This document shows, piece by piece, positions 23,785-34,080 of a DNA stretch of 64,000 bases. The stretch is from Heterobilharzia americana. Its lineage: Eukaryota; Platyhelminthes; Trematoda; Strigeidida; Schistosomatidae. The first letter of the stretch is position 1; each line of letters opens with the position of its first letter. The notes under the pieces are model-generated. The model had not been told where the DNA came from. It was given only the letters and a program-made list of their open reading frames with translations, and did no database searches. The translations under genes were made by a program, and so were the position numbers. The stretch is from contig OX104127.1 in NCBI GenBank assembly GCA_944470555.2, forward strand, positions 92,280,708 to 92,344,707, written 5' to 3'.

Positions 23785-24185
23785 TACTTATTGATTCCAT
23801 GTTGGTATTCAGCATGGAATGAACCATTGGAAACCTGGTAGCACTGGATAGCTGATTCGTCTAAGTATGGCATTCCTTATCAGTGTACACTCATGACTCC
23901 ACTATGGATCGAACCCAGAACTTTCAGGTTTCACGGCCGGTGGGTTACCACCGAGCAATTGGGTCTGCATATAAAGGTCCAATTTATGGTACAGCGCCAC
24001 CTCCATCCAGTGCGGTTGTTGAGTAACTGTCTTCATGTTTCACGTGGTTGGTTCAGGGTTCGATCCCTGGTGGAGTCATGAGTGCGCACTGTTGAGGAGT
24101 CCCATACTAGGACGAAATAGCTGTCCAGCGCTTCCAAGTTTCCAACGTTCCTTAAAATGACTCCGGTCCATGGTGAATACCAACA
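23785..24185 (+). repeat. SINE family 2, two partial copies around a tRNA-like core
   Basis: The left part (23800-23960) reads as the minus orientation of the family and the right part (24000-24185) as the plus orientation. The right part has an A-box-like TGGTTGGTTCAG region, a B-box-like GGGTTCGATCCCTGG at about 24057-24071 and the hammerhead-like block at 24084-24132. The two halves make an imperfect inverted pair. Confidence 0.6.
24084..24132 (+). ncRNA. Hammerhead-like sequence, SINE family 2, best copy
   Basis: The order is GTGCGCACTG, TTGAGGA, GTCC-loop ATACTA-GGAC with perfect stem II, GAAA, then ATAGCTGTC and CAGCGC. Only the first core base departs from CTGANGA (C to T). Stem I pairs five of six positions (GCACTG-type against CAGCGC). 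The GTC triplet sits where the Sm-alpha cleavage site would be, after 24125. The arrangement is seen directly; ribozyme identity is inferred from the hammerhead consensus. Confidence 0.55.
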
Positions 24186-24329
24186 CGAGTTCAATTTCCC
24201 TTCAAATATTCGATGGAAATTAAAAGTTTATCACTGAAATTAACTAATCCACTTAGCCGATCACTAAACGAAAATATTACTGATTTTATTAGTTAGTTAA
24301 GTGAGATCAGTAGAAAAGCCTAAATATGG

Positions 24330-24500
24330 TCCTTGTGTTGTTGGCATTTATCAGCAAGGCGCATCTGCAACCTCGAAGGAATTCATGTCATGACATCGCT
24401 TAGTGCTACAGCATTGAACCACTGGGGCCGCAATTGACCTCCCCCTGATGACTTCGACGATTTAGACGGATCAGCTACAACCATAGTGAATCTCTCAGTT
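24330..24500 (-). repeat. tRNA-like SINE fragment (third type)
   Basis: TTGGCATTTATCAGCAAGG then GCGCATCTGCAACCTCGAAG parallels 22845-22880, followed by a CCACTGGGGCCGC A-box-like part on the minus strand. Confidence 0.5.
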
Positions 24501-25689
24501 TCGTAACTGTAAAATAATCAACAAAATTCAGTCAGCACATAAGACTAGACAACATGAAACTGGTTTCAGTTCATTCATTCATCTATGTATATCAATCAAT
24601 CAATTCAAAGTTTCGATACTAAAGAAGATAACAATACAAATATCCATTTGATGACAATACCTTTAGATTTAGGAAAAGCCCAACTTTTTAGGTATGCTCT
24701 TCATTATAGCATATTTACAATACTGCACTACTTACCAATCCTACCAATCATCCTAGAATTTAGCGTTACTAAGTCAACCATAATCTTCAAAAGAGCTGCT
24801 TGTTTGCATGATAAATAATGAAGACAAAACATTCAGTTAATGTTCCCCGGTCTTCAATTCGACGCTTTTCTCACCCTTGATGAGAAGCCACTATACAGGA
24901 TATGTGCATTATTCCACCAGTAGCCAGGACAAATATATACACAGAATGGCCTTAAGTTCAGTTAAAGGGTAGAATAAATCGTTCAAAAACAATGAACCCA
25001 AGTAATCTAAAGTTCTGATGAGTCTAGTGACCAGTTTTATCTTAATATTGCTCAACTAAAGTGTTAGTGGAACCCAAGCGATTGAGGGCCCCTTAAACAC
25101 ACCAACAGCTTAGATTCACGACAACTAAGATACTTGTAACGGTTGAATCCATGTTCACGATTACTACACCTAATTGAAAGGAAAAAAAGCTTAGGAAACT
25201 TGAGTCAAACGATTAGCGAATGACCACACTTTTAAAATTTCGTTCCCAGGTACAGATATGTCGGTCACCTAAGCATAAGTGTAATTTAAACACTTTTTGA
25301 ATAACTTCCCTAAATAAGATTTTATAATCTAGTTACCTACAAACTTGATTTACCAGTTCCAAATCCATTTGATGGTTTCTGTACCCATCTCAAAGGCGGA
25401 AATATGTCTATTCCTTCTCCTGCTTTGCATACCCAACATTTTAGAGAATTATCTTTTTTGGTCTCGTCTAAGCACGGCTTACTGATTTCAGTTAACTTTA
25501 ACTAATTCTCCTACTTTTAGTTGTCTGAGACATACAGAGACTCCAACTGATGTGATAGTATGCTGAATGTTACTTATCTTTCCTTATGAAAATGAAACTC
25601 TTACAATTAAACCATCCAGATAAAAGAATATGCAGTCATTAGAACGGGTTTCCAACAAATCGTTTCAGAAAAATGTAGTTATCATAGCA
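24501..25689. other. No gene recognised
   Basis: The plus-strand frame 24585-24818 (77 codons) has no recognisable domain or good splice signals. No repeat from elsewhere in the window was matched. Confidence 0.45.
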
Positions 25690-25870
25690 ACGATGGATAG
25701 TGGCTGGTAGTGGGATTCAGGACACGCGTTTCGTTCTATTTGGGACTCGTTCGCTAGGTACACCTGCCTTCCACTCAGTGACATAGTCCTCCATAAGAAT
25801 CGAACCCAAGACAGATTGCGTCAAACACCAGAGCGTTATCCACTAGGCTACTGAGTTGGGATACAAGTTT
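25690..25870 (-). repeat. Sm-alpha-type SINE, decayed hammerhead
   Basis: The minus strand has an A-box-like TAGCCTAGTGGATAACGC and a B-box-like TGGGTTCGATTCTTATGG, then the 3' hammerhead part. Stem II is GTCC against GAAC; GAAA and the GTGTC cleavage site remain, but CTGANGA has become CGAACGA. It is inactive by the known hammerhead rules. Confidence 0.65.
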
Positions 25871-26739
25871 GCATCAGTGGGAAGACAAGGACGGAGGCCA
25901 ACAAAGCAATCTTGATAACCGCTAGGACAAGTCATCACAATTGGTTTGGGCAAACATGTAGTATTATTAGCTAACACATACTAGGTTTGCTTCATCACCT
26001 ACTGCACTGATATGTACAAGGTGGTTGAGTGCTTTTCCGTTTCCGTTAGTGTGAACATACAGGAATGAAACGATACTGAAGACATGAAAATATTTAACTA
26101 CTATAGAAACTTACTTTGAACGCCATAAAAGACAGACATACACAACACTAGCTACATAATCAGTAGAAAAGCACATTACTGGAAAAGAAAACACAAAACG
26201 AAAGTATTCATGATCGACATTAATTATGAAATAAAAGTTAACCATTTCAACAGAAAGCATAACATTAACTGGCGCTTCTCTAACAGTTCTTATTCAAAAG
26301 TAAGTGGCAATAGTTAGAACAATGGTTAAGAGATGAATTGAAAGTCACTGTGAAATAAGTATAGCTTAACTAACTTTAAAATAATATGATAACGTGAAGG
26401 TTGACTGTACTGTTCAATATTAATCATAGGACATACAGAGGAATGAAGGAAGCGTTGAACCTAATCAGATGGCATATTTTGTCTGAAGATCGGATTTATG
26501 GCAGCATTTTTGCAGACAAATCTTACGACATAATCTATTTCTCTGCTTAGTGTGAATTCATAAATGGATTTGTTGCAGCTTTTATCATATTCAAACTGAT
26601 ACTTTCATCCTCCACAGTACTGGATACCTCTGTAACTCGATTCATTCATACTAAACAACGATGCGTTATTAACTTCAAAATATGTCTAATAAATATGTTT
26701 AACAAAATCCATTTTCCTGTATGACAGTGAATATCTTCT
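25871..26739. other. No gene recognised
   Basis: AT-rich sequence without a supported frame or a repeat match. Confidence 0.5.
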
Positions 26740-27080
26740 GTTGGCATACGCGCTCTTTTGTGAATACCTCGATATTCATCATCAATCATCAATATCAGCA
26801 TAGGATCAGGCATTACTGCGTAACGGCCCGAGTCGCCACAGTTCATATCACTACATCACATCAAGTAAAGAGACAGTGAGGCGCAAGATGAAGATAAGAA
26901 AATTCAGTCAAAAAAATATATAAAGTACGAGAAGAAAGAAAGAAAGAATGACAAAATGGTGAGAATCGGTATAGTGTTAAGATGAAGATGATCTGTGTAT
27001 ACATCTGCGCCACTGACATTGGTTCTGAGCCATATCATCTAGATTCTTCAACCATACCTCGATACTGCCTGAAAATAATT
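26740..27080 (-). mobile_element. RTE-clade (second family) 3' tail
   Basis: AACATAGGACCAGGCATTACTGCG-type sequence, AAGTAAAGAGACAGTGAGGC and the CATCTGCGCCACTGACATTG block match the tails at 55.8-56.0 kb and 61.87-62.08 kb. Only the untranslated end and a few C-terminal codons remain. Confidence 0.6.
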
Positions 27081-27328
27081 AACATCATGAAACGTGAGGT
27101 AATAATCGAGAAGCATCCACAAACAAGCTTATATGTTAACAAATGTCGATGACTTCAACCCACGTTATAACAACGGAAACTTACAAGTATCAATAAAATA
27201 ACAACTGATACCCCACCCCCTGCCACCGAGGACTAAAAGTGGTTCTCATCACATGACTGTGTTTTATTTGTACCAACAGGTGGTAATATATCATTTTCAG
27301 CAATCATTGGAATTTCGATAACGCAACT

Positions 27329-27777
27329 TAAAGATGAAGTTTATCTGAAAAATCTGTGATGTATTTGCGCAATACATTTCGAGCCATCTGATCCCCCACA
27401 CATTTACTTGTCAAGTCAATTTATATATGAAATTTATATGTGAAATATAATGAATATTGAAAGGTTGTGACATTCAATAACTAGTTTTGGTAATATAATC
27501 AGATTACTAAGGATTACCAAGGTGAATCAAGTGAAATAACAAATTGTCTTTGTACACTCAATAAGGGGTTTCACTTCACGAACGGCTAACACTTCGGTAA
27601 ATTTCAGTATGCACCTTTGACTAATCGTATATAATATCTTGAATGTTGTTTTCGTATTCACCTTATGATTCATTTCGATGATATATTTTGCTATAGATGA
27701 AGATGGATGTCCATCACCTGTGCTCATCAAAGTTTGTGTGTTAAATTCTTTTTCAAGCCATTTAGGTATGCGTTCAA
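27329..27777 (-). mobile_element. Penelope-like element, GIY-YIG C-terminal fragment (inverted)
   Basis: On the minus strand the frame runs KIERIPKWLEKEF, then GDGHPSSSIAKYIIEMNHKV and TKTTFKILYTISQR. This is the second half of a GIY-YIG domain as found at the C-terminus of PLEs, whose consensus is SSSILxHLxxTxHxxD, then FKxIYxxP. It is nearly identical to 33110-33331 on the plus strand, including the noncoding 3' end down to the CTTCATCTTT block. Its left end is the 3' end of the element and its right end is truncated, where the target-site duplication of the RTE begins. Confidence 0.8.
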
Positions 27778-27788
27778 TTTTTCAGTTC
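27778..27788. repeat. Target-site duplication, left copy
   Basis: TTTTTCAGTTC occurs here and at 31463-31473, exactly bracketing the RTE element. Such duplications of about 10-15 bases arise by target-primed reverse transcription. Confidence 0.85.
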
Positions 27789-28027
27789 TATTATTATTAT
27801 TCGTCCCTTGGGTTCCTAATGGAACATAGGGTCTCAGTAGCACGTCTCCAGTGCACTCTGTTCTCTGAAATCTTTTGGACCTGGCTCCATGACAGCCCAC
27901 AAGCTCTCATTTCCTCCTCGCACAATCTCCTCCATGTCACCCTTCGCACAGAAGCCAAACTCGTCGCTTCCCATCTGGGTTCCACTCGAGCAACTGGCCT
28001 GATGCGTGATGTCCCCAGTTGGCCTTC

Positions 28028-28294
28028 TCAGTGTGTGCCCAATCCATCTCCACTCCCTTCCAGTGCATATTTGTTGAGCGATAGCTTCTTGGTTGGTACG
28101 CTGCCAGCCAGCCAGAGTTCCTTGTTGCTTACTCTTATTATTCTGGCCATCTGAGCTCCAGTAACGAGCCAGAGTAAGCAGTTTTTGATGAATGTCTGTA
28201 GTTTATTGCAAATCCCTTTCGAAACGCGCCAAGTCTCTGAGCCACACAGAAGCACTGACTTGACGTTGGTGTTGAAAATCCGGATGTTGTTCAC
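28028..28294 (-). pseudogene. RTE C-terminal region
   Basis: The minus-strand stretch NNIRIFNTNVKSVLLCGSET followed by CNKLQTFIKNCLLWL and SNKELWLAGSVPTKKLS is the conserved C-terminus of this RTE family. The same block recurs at 38880-39130 and 54420-54700. It is out of frame with the upstream RT. Confidence 0.75.
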
Positions 28295-28330
28295 GCTTTA
28301 TGCTGAGTGCAAAAGACCTCCACACTGGTT

Positions 28331-29715
28331 TCAGGCTAATGAATGCCTGTCTTGCTTTTCCCATCCTGGCTGGCTTTGACGTCTTCGTCTGTGCCGCCTG
28401 TAGTTGAAACAGTGCTGCCTAGATAGGTGAAGGAGGCTGCTTCCTTTAAGTTTCTCCCGTTGATGATGATTAGAGATTGTTGGTGGTGGCGTTGGTTGGG
28501 TATCCTCATCACCTCTGTCTTCTCTATATTCACTTGAAGTCCCGTCTTCGCTGCACTGCTTCACCTCTTCTGTCAACTTGTTAGTTTTCGCCTGTAGATC
28601 TTCCAGTTTGTGCGACATCAGACACAAGTCATCGGCGAAATCCAAGTCTTCTAGGATCTTTTCCCCGGTCCAGTAAATCCCCCTCTTCTCGCTCCCCACT
28701 GTTTGTTGCATGATCCAGTCTATTTGACCACAATCAGGAATATCATGAGTGACAGTAGGCAGCAACCTTGTTTTACTCTTGTATTCACTTCAAAAGCCTC
28801 ATTGAGCTTTTCATTATGAATTACTTGACATGTGGCGTCTTCATATAGTTGCTGAATGAGGTTGATAAAGGTTTGTGGTATTCCGTAGTGTTGAAGCAGC
28901 TGTCTGCCAAATTACTTCACGGTCGACGCTGTCGCAGGCCTTCTCAAAGTGGATGAAGTTGAGGTGATGTAGAGAGTTGACTGCCATTCTATACTCTGTT
29001 GTATGATGATGTTAAGCGTTTCAATTTGGTCCGCACATGATTTGTACTTCCTGAATCCAGCCAGCCAGCCTGTTCCGGTCGTAGTTTTGAATCCAGTGCA
29101 TCCTTTAGTCTCTCCAGGATGATGCAGCTTAATATTTTGCTCGCTACGGGTGGACAGGAGCATGATTCCGCGCCAGTCCTTGCAAACACTTAGGTCTCCC
29201 TTCTTTGGGAGTTTGACGAGGTACCCCTTCTTCCAAGCAATTGGCAGGTACCTTCCCTTCCAGACTTTATGCAATAGTGGTGTGAGCACGTCTGCTGTTG
29301 TCCATGCGTCTGTTTTCAGAGCTTCTGGCGGGATTCCATATGGTCCTGCTGCTTTTCCGCATTTCAGTAGCTTTATGGCTCTCAGAACTTCGGCCTTGGT
29401 CGGAGGGCTTATGTTCACTTGTAGTTCTGTGGCTGTGCTGCTGGTGGTATTTCTGGACGAGTTGTAGGTGGTAGTGGTGGTCGATTCAAGAGCTTCTTGA
29501 AGTGGTCGGCCCATCGTTTCCTTTGTTTCTCTTCTTTCGTAATTAAATTTCCTTCATCATCTTTTATTGGTTTCATCTGCGTTGATCTCTTCCCTGATAG
29601 CAACCTGGTTATTTGATACAATGTCGTCAGGTCTCTCTTACCTGCAGTCTGTTCTGCTTCACTTGCCAGTGTTTCGTAGATGTGTCTTTTGTCTTTTCGT
29701 GCACTCTTCTTCACT
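28331..29715 (-). pseudogene. RTE reverse transcriptase, broken
   Basis: The minus strand encodes SPPTKAEVLRAIKLLKCGKA, PPEALKTDAWTTADVL, KGYLVKLPKKGDLS and CKDWRGIMLLS, the standard RTE RT fingers. A frameshift in about 29150-29110 follows, after which GFKT/TGWLAGFRK and the SCADQIETLNIIIQQS block appear. The catalytic box LDFADDLCLMSHKLEDLQ is intact near 28640-28590, and KTEVMRIPNQ and KEAASFTYLGSTVSTTGGTD follow. The catalytic motifs are thus present but in different frames. The 5' truncated relatives at 37.7 and 53.2 kb read through the same blocks. Confidence 0.8.
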
Positions 29716-30290
29716 TCTTTGTCTAGTGTAGTGTTTTATACATGTGCTCAGTTCCTCTTGTCGTTGAGCAACCTTGCACTGGTTTATCTTCTGCTTCACC
29801 ATCCTCCTCTCCTCTATCAGCTTCCAGGTATTCGTCGAGATCCATTCCTTGTCTTCTTTCTTCCTCCTTCCTAATACGGTTATGCAGGTTTCTTTCCACA
29901 TCTCTTTCAAAGACTTCCAGTGTTCTTCCACACAGGTTCCTTTTTCAGCATAACCCGGTGATTTTTGCTTGATTACACCTTGCTAATTTACGTTACGCTA
30001 ATAATTATCTCCTTGGTAACTTTTCAATTGCCAGTGTCTTTTGTCTTTTCGCGCAATCTTCTTCACTTCTTTGTCCAGTGTTTTATACATTGTACTCAGT
30101 TCATCTTTTTGTTGTGCATCTTTGCACTGGCTTCACCATCCTCCTGTCCCTCCTTTGTCAGCTTCCATGTATCCATCGAAATCCATTGCTTATCTTATTT
30201 CTTCTTCCTTCCTTACACGGTTATGCAGGTTTCTTTCCACATAGCTTTCAAAGACTTCCAGAGTTCTTCCACACAGGTTTATTCAGGAAT
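29660..30290 (-). repeat. Internal direct duplication inside the RTE element
   Basis: About 260 bases at 29660-29945 are repeated at 30026-30290 in the same orientation, with roughly 10% divergence. Shared anchors are CTTGCCAGTG, TTCTTCACTTCTTTGTC, GGTTATGCAGGTTTCTTTCC and GTTCTTCCACACAGGT. Between them lie about 80 bases with no counterpart in the sister element at 51.5 kb. The duplication lies between endonuclease and RT. Confidence 0.7.
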
Positions 30291-30517
30291 GTTGCTCGAT
30301 ATCTCCCATTTTGTCTTGATGGCTGACGCGAAGATTTTCTTTGTAGTTTCGTCCTTCAGTTTATGTTCTGGGTGTTGAACTTGAACTGTGGTCCATCACC
30401 AACTTCCTTGAAGGCTTTCAATTTGATTTCGAAGGTTCCTTGCACTAGATAGTGGTCTGAGCCTACATCTGCTCCTCTTCTTGACATTGTGTCAAGTAGG
30501 CTGCATCTCCATTTTCT

Positions 30518-31277
30518 TCACATTGAGATAAAGTCGATCTGATTTTTAGTGTCCTGTCCTGGTGTCTGGTGAAATCTATGTCGCTTTGTGGACATCCTTG
30601 TGCTTGAACACACTGCCTGGCCTCCAATCACCAAATCGTTGAATGCACAGAATTCTGCAAAGGATTCTCCATTCTCGTCCATCACCTCACCGAGCGCTTC
30701 TCGACCCATGGTTAGTCCGCTTCCTGTGTTGTCCGCTCCCAGTTTGGCATTCATGTCGCCCATTAGAATGAGTTTTAATATCGCCAACTGACGTCTTGTC
30801 CAGTGTTGATTGAAGTTGTCTGTAGAATTCCTCCTTTTTCTCTCGCTCTGCATTATTTGTAGGTGGGTGGCGTAGCACTGTATGATTGTGACTTTCCTTC
30901 CTTTCGAGTTGAACCTTGCTGTTATGATCCTGATGCTGGAGGAGATTGGTTCCAACTGCATGAGAGGCTTCGATGCTGTTGGAGACATCATGATAACCAC
31001 TCCAAATCTCAGTGTGCACATGGTTGTCATCTGGGTGACCGGAGGAGATTATTGATTCTCCAGTTGACAGTTTGGAGAGTCCACTTCCATTCCATCTGCT
31101 TTCACAAATTCCTAGCGCCTCAATGTGATACTTTCTCATCTCGTTTGCAATCTGGGTAGCCTTGCTAGGTTCAAACATGGTGCGGACATTCCATGTCCCC
31201 ACGTTTACTTTTGCTTTCATCAAGAGAGGACACATCGGCCAATTGGCCTCCCGAAGGCTTTTACCGACCGGCGTCAT
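30518..31277 (-). pseudogene. RTE AP endonuclease domain, frameshifted
   Basis: The minus-strand frame from 31277 includes KVNVGTWNVRTMFEPSKATQ, EALGICESRWNGSG and LSTGESIISSGH, the hallmark N-terminal endonuclease boxes (N in TWNVRT, E in ESRW). A frame change near 31030 continues with FNSKGRKVTIIQCYA, LILMGDMNAKLGADNTG (the GDxN box) and FAEFCAFNDLVIGG, then PGQDTKNQIDFIS. The domain would nick target DNA. The break between the frames means that no complete protein is made from this copy as read. Confidence 0.8.
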
Positions 31278-31462
31278 TTCGCCTCTCCGATTCCAGTGAG
31301 GAATAATTTTGTTTTTATTTTCTATATTTTGTTTGTGCTTTGAAGTTTCTTTAGCGGTTGGATTAGTTTTAGGGGTAGGGTTGCTAGCTCTACGCCCAAC
31401 CTTCCCTCTTTACCCGGGATTGGGACCGGCTAGTAACTAGTGAACTAGTTAACCAGGCGAGG

Positions 31463-31473
31463 TTTTTCAGTTC
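31463..31473. repeat. Target-site duplication, right copy
   Basis: TTTTTCAGTTC, identical to 27778-27788, directly follows the 5' end of the minus-strand RTE. Confidence 0.85.
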
Positions 31474-33535
31474 CATACTATCATAAAAATGATTTAGCCA
31501 TCGATGCCCATTTTGAGAATTTATATGATCAGTTAACTTTCCTAGTTCCTACGTCTTCTGATAACCAGAGTTGGTTGAAGGCTAAACTGGTGGATATTGC
31601 CCATTGATTTCATAATTCAGGTCTAGGGCAGAAAGGTATTTTAACAATGCAAAACAGAACTTACAGGATAATCCTGATGAAATAATTCTTAAGCCTGACA
31701 AAGCATCAGGTATTGTGTTGATGAAGAAAATACAGTACAAAAATAAAAGGTTGTCTATTCTTCGTGATGAATGTAAATTCATGACGGATGTTCCATCAGA
31801 GGATATAAGAAAATAAGGAGGAAAATTAACATCTAGTCTAGTTAAACTCCTTAATATGGATGTTATTGCTAAAGTGGAGTTCAACTCCATAAAACCCATG
31901 AGATCTACTTTTCCAAATCTATATGGACTTCCAAAAATTCCTAAAATCAATGATCCACTACACCCAATATTGTGAATGTGTCAGTCTCCCACATACAAAT
32001 TGGTGAAATGGTTAGCCGGAATACTGAGCTCGATTCATAATGGTTAGTGTAAGTATTCACTAAAAGATACTTTTGAACTCGTTGATTGTCTTACTGATAT
32101 GATTATCAGAGATAAGGAAATGTAGTCTTCTGGTGTTAACTCTTTGTTTACGAATGTATCTCTAATGAGGATAGTTTATATTTTTTGTGATTATATACCC
32201 TTGAAGTATCCTTCTTTGCCTATTTCTCAAATACATTTTAAAGCGCTACTTTTATTATATGCTGATAGGGTTTAATTCACTTTCGATGGCAAGAACTTTT
32301 GGTAAATTGATAGTATTGTTGTGGGGGCCCATTATAATTGTTATTAGCTGATGTATATATGTCATATATTAAACTAATGGCTCAGGATTTAATCAGTAAT
32401 GTCACATTCCATAGAAGGTATGCTGATGATTTCATTGTAATATGTAACACAGATGAGGATGCTGTGGGTTTGTTAAAAGGCTGAATACCGTACAAAATCA
32501 TATCAGTCTGATATATGAGGAAGAAACTGACCAATAGCTTGCACTTCTTGATATACCCTTGTATAGGAGGGAAGACGGATCCATCCGACGATCAATTCAT
32601 AGAAAGCCTACTTGGATGGGACAGTACTTGAGTTTCTACAGCTTTTGTCTAATGAAATATACGAGAGGCTTGGTAAGAGGCTTATGCAATAAGATCCAAC
32701 GTATTTGTACATCTGATACAATGGATGATGAGAGCGAATTCCTGACAAACACACTTGTGAAAAACGGATATCTATCACAGGTTCTGAACCGTTGTAGAAA
32801 ATAGGTAACCCTAAAGCCCATAATTTTCTCGGTCCCGAAGGAGGATATATTTCCTAAAGTACTATACAAAGGGGAAACGAGTAGTATGATATTGAAACAG
32901 AGATTAAAATCTGTTATCAGTAAAATATACTACGCAACAGCTCAGTTTATAATTCTTGAGATAACAAAACACCTACTTTGCCCCAAACCCCAACTTCGCA
33001 TAAATGATTACGTCACACCCCATTGTGTTTACCAATTTACATATATATGTAGGCACACATACCTAGGAGGAGTAGTCGTTAAATGCAGATTAGAGTAGGT
33101 GAACATATATAATTTAACACACAAACTTTGATAAGCACAGGTGATGGACATCCATCTTCATCTATAGCAAAATATATCATCGAAATGAATCATAAGGTGA
33201 ATACGAAAACAACATTCAAGATATTATATACGATTAGTCAAAGGTGCATACTGAAATTTACCGAAGTGTTAGCCGTTCGTGAAGTGAAACCCCTTATTGA
33301 GTGTACAAAGACAATTTGTTATTTCACTTGATTCACCTTGGTAATCCTTAGTAATCTGATTATATTACCAAAACTAGTTATTGAATGTCACAACCTTTCA
33401 ATATTCATTATATTTCACATATAAATTTCATATATAAATTGACTTGACAAGTAAATGTGTGGGGGATCAGATGGCTCGAAATGTATTGCGCAAATACATC
33501 ACAAATTTTTCGGATAATCTTCATCTTTTAACAAC
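31474..33535 (+). mobile_element. Penelope-like element with RT and GIY-YIG, multiply frameshifted
   Basis: The plus strand encodes the PLE protein in broken frames: IILKPDKASGIVLMKK near 31690, FPNLYGLPKIPKINDPLHPI near 31915, then NSLFTNVS and RRYADDFIVICNTDEDAVGL near 32420-32465 with the catalytic aspartates intact. LLDIPLYRREDGSIRRSIHR follows, then SNVSK-type connector sequence, IVFSVPK, and a GIY-YIG domain (YQFTYICRHTYLGG near 33030; GDGHPSSSIAKYIIEMNHKV near 33143). PLEs pair an RT related to telomerase with a GIY-YIG endonuclease. The 3' end near 33535 is the same as that of the inverted fragment at 27329. Several in-frame stops make it inactive. Confidence 0.85.
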
Positions 33536-33739
33536 GTTACCAAAATTTATCAAAGGAACTAATCGTTTCAAATGACTGCAGTATTTGCTGTATCCTTTGT
33601 AGACATAGGGACTACAATAATAGCACAAGAGTTTGAGTGAAGTTCTCGACGCATGCATAAACCAATCAGTGGTATCTGATCAAGTCATGAAAGGTGCTTG
33701 CATGTGTAATAATATTGACATTCAATTTAAACGTTTATA

Positions 33740-34080
33740 GGGATTTATTGATTTCAAGTTGGTATTCATCATCTACTGACTGACATCAGCTGGAAAACCA
33801 TTGAAAACCAGGGAGTATACTGGACAGGTGTTTCGCCCTAGTAACGGACTCTTCAGTAGTGCACAGCCTTCACCTTTTCAGGGTTGAACTCAGGGATTTC
33901 AGGTTTCGCTAGCAGCCAGGTTATGAGTACGATCTCCGGCGGGATCACGGATGTGCACTACTGATGAATCCCGTACTGAGACAAAACAACTGTCCAATAC
34001 TCCTTGGTTTTTTATGATTCTCCAACTGATTTCAGCCAGTGGGTGGTGAAAACCAACTTCAAATATTCTCATTGGTTATT
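33740..34080 (+). repeat. SINE family 2, inverted pair around a tRNA-like core
   Basis: The left part (AAGTTGGTATTCATCATCTA, CTGACATCAGCTGGAAAACC) and the right part (CCAACTGATTTCAGCCAG) are inverted copies. Between them lies the tRNA-like middle with a B-box-like sequence in both orientations. The hammerhead-like segment is at 33952-34002: CTGATGA is intact, but GAAA has become AAAA and stem II is weakened by G-to-A changes. Confidence 0.6.
33952..34002 (+). ncRNA. Hammerhead-like relic, SINE family 2
   Basis: GTGCACTACTGATGAATCCC, then GTACTGAGACAAAACAACTG and TCCAATACTCC. CTGATGA and the GTC triplet are retained. Loss of G12 in GAAA and of pairs in stems I and II, mostly by G-to-A transitions, predicts no activity. 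Confidence 0.45.

Larger units (their letters stand above)
27789..31462 (-). mobile_element. Near-full-length RTE-clade retrotransposon (SR2/SjR2-like)
   Basis: This 3.67-kb minus-strand element runs from a GC-rich 5' end (CCTCGCCTGGTTAACTAG) through an AP endonuclease and RT to a short ATT-repeat 3' tail, the standard RTE layout without an ORF1 or poly(A). An 11-base target-site duplication flanks it. The catalytic motifs are largely intact, but frameshifts and an internal duplication at 29660-30290 break the single ORF. It is inserted exactly at the junction of two oppositely oriented PLE copies. Sister copies lie at 37690-39405 and 51515-54953, and a 3' fragment at 12112. The clade is clear; the subfamily name is an inference. 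Confidence 0.85.

Noticed and set aside
27678..28154. 158-codon plus-strand open frame
   Set aside because: It spans the PLE/RTE boundary antisense to both elements and is a shadow of the minus-strand coding sequence.
29680..30378. Several overlapping serine/phenylalanine-rich plus-strand frames with similar peptides
   Set aside because: They are antisense shadows of the duplicated linker in the RTE; the similarity reflects that duplication.
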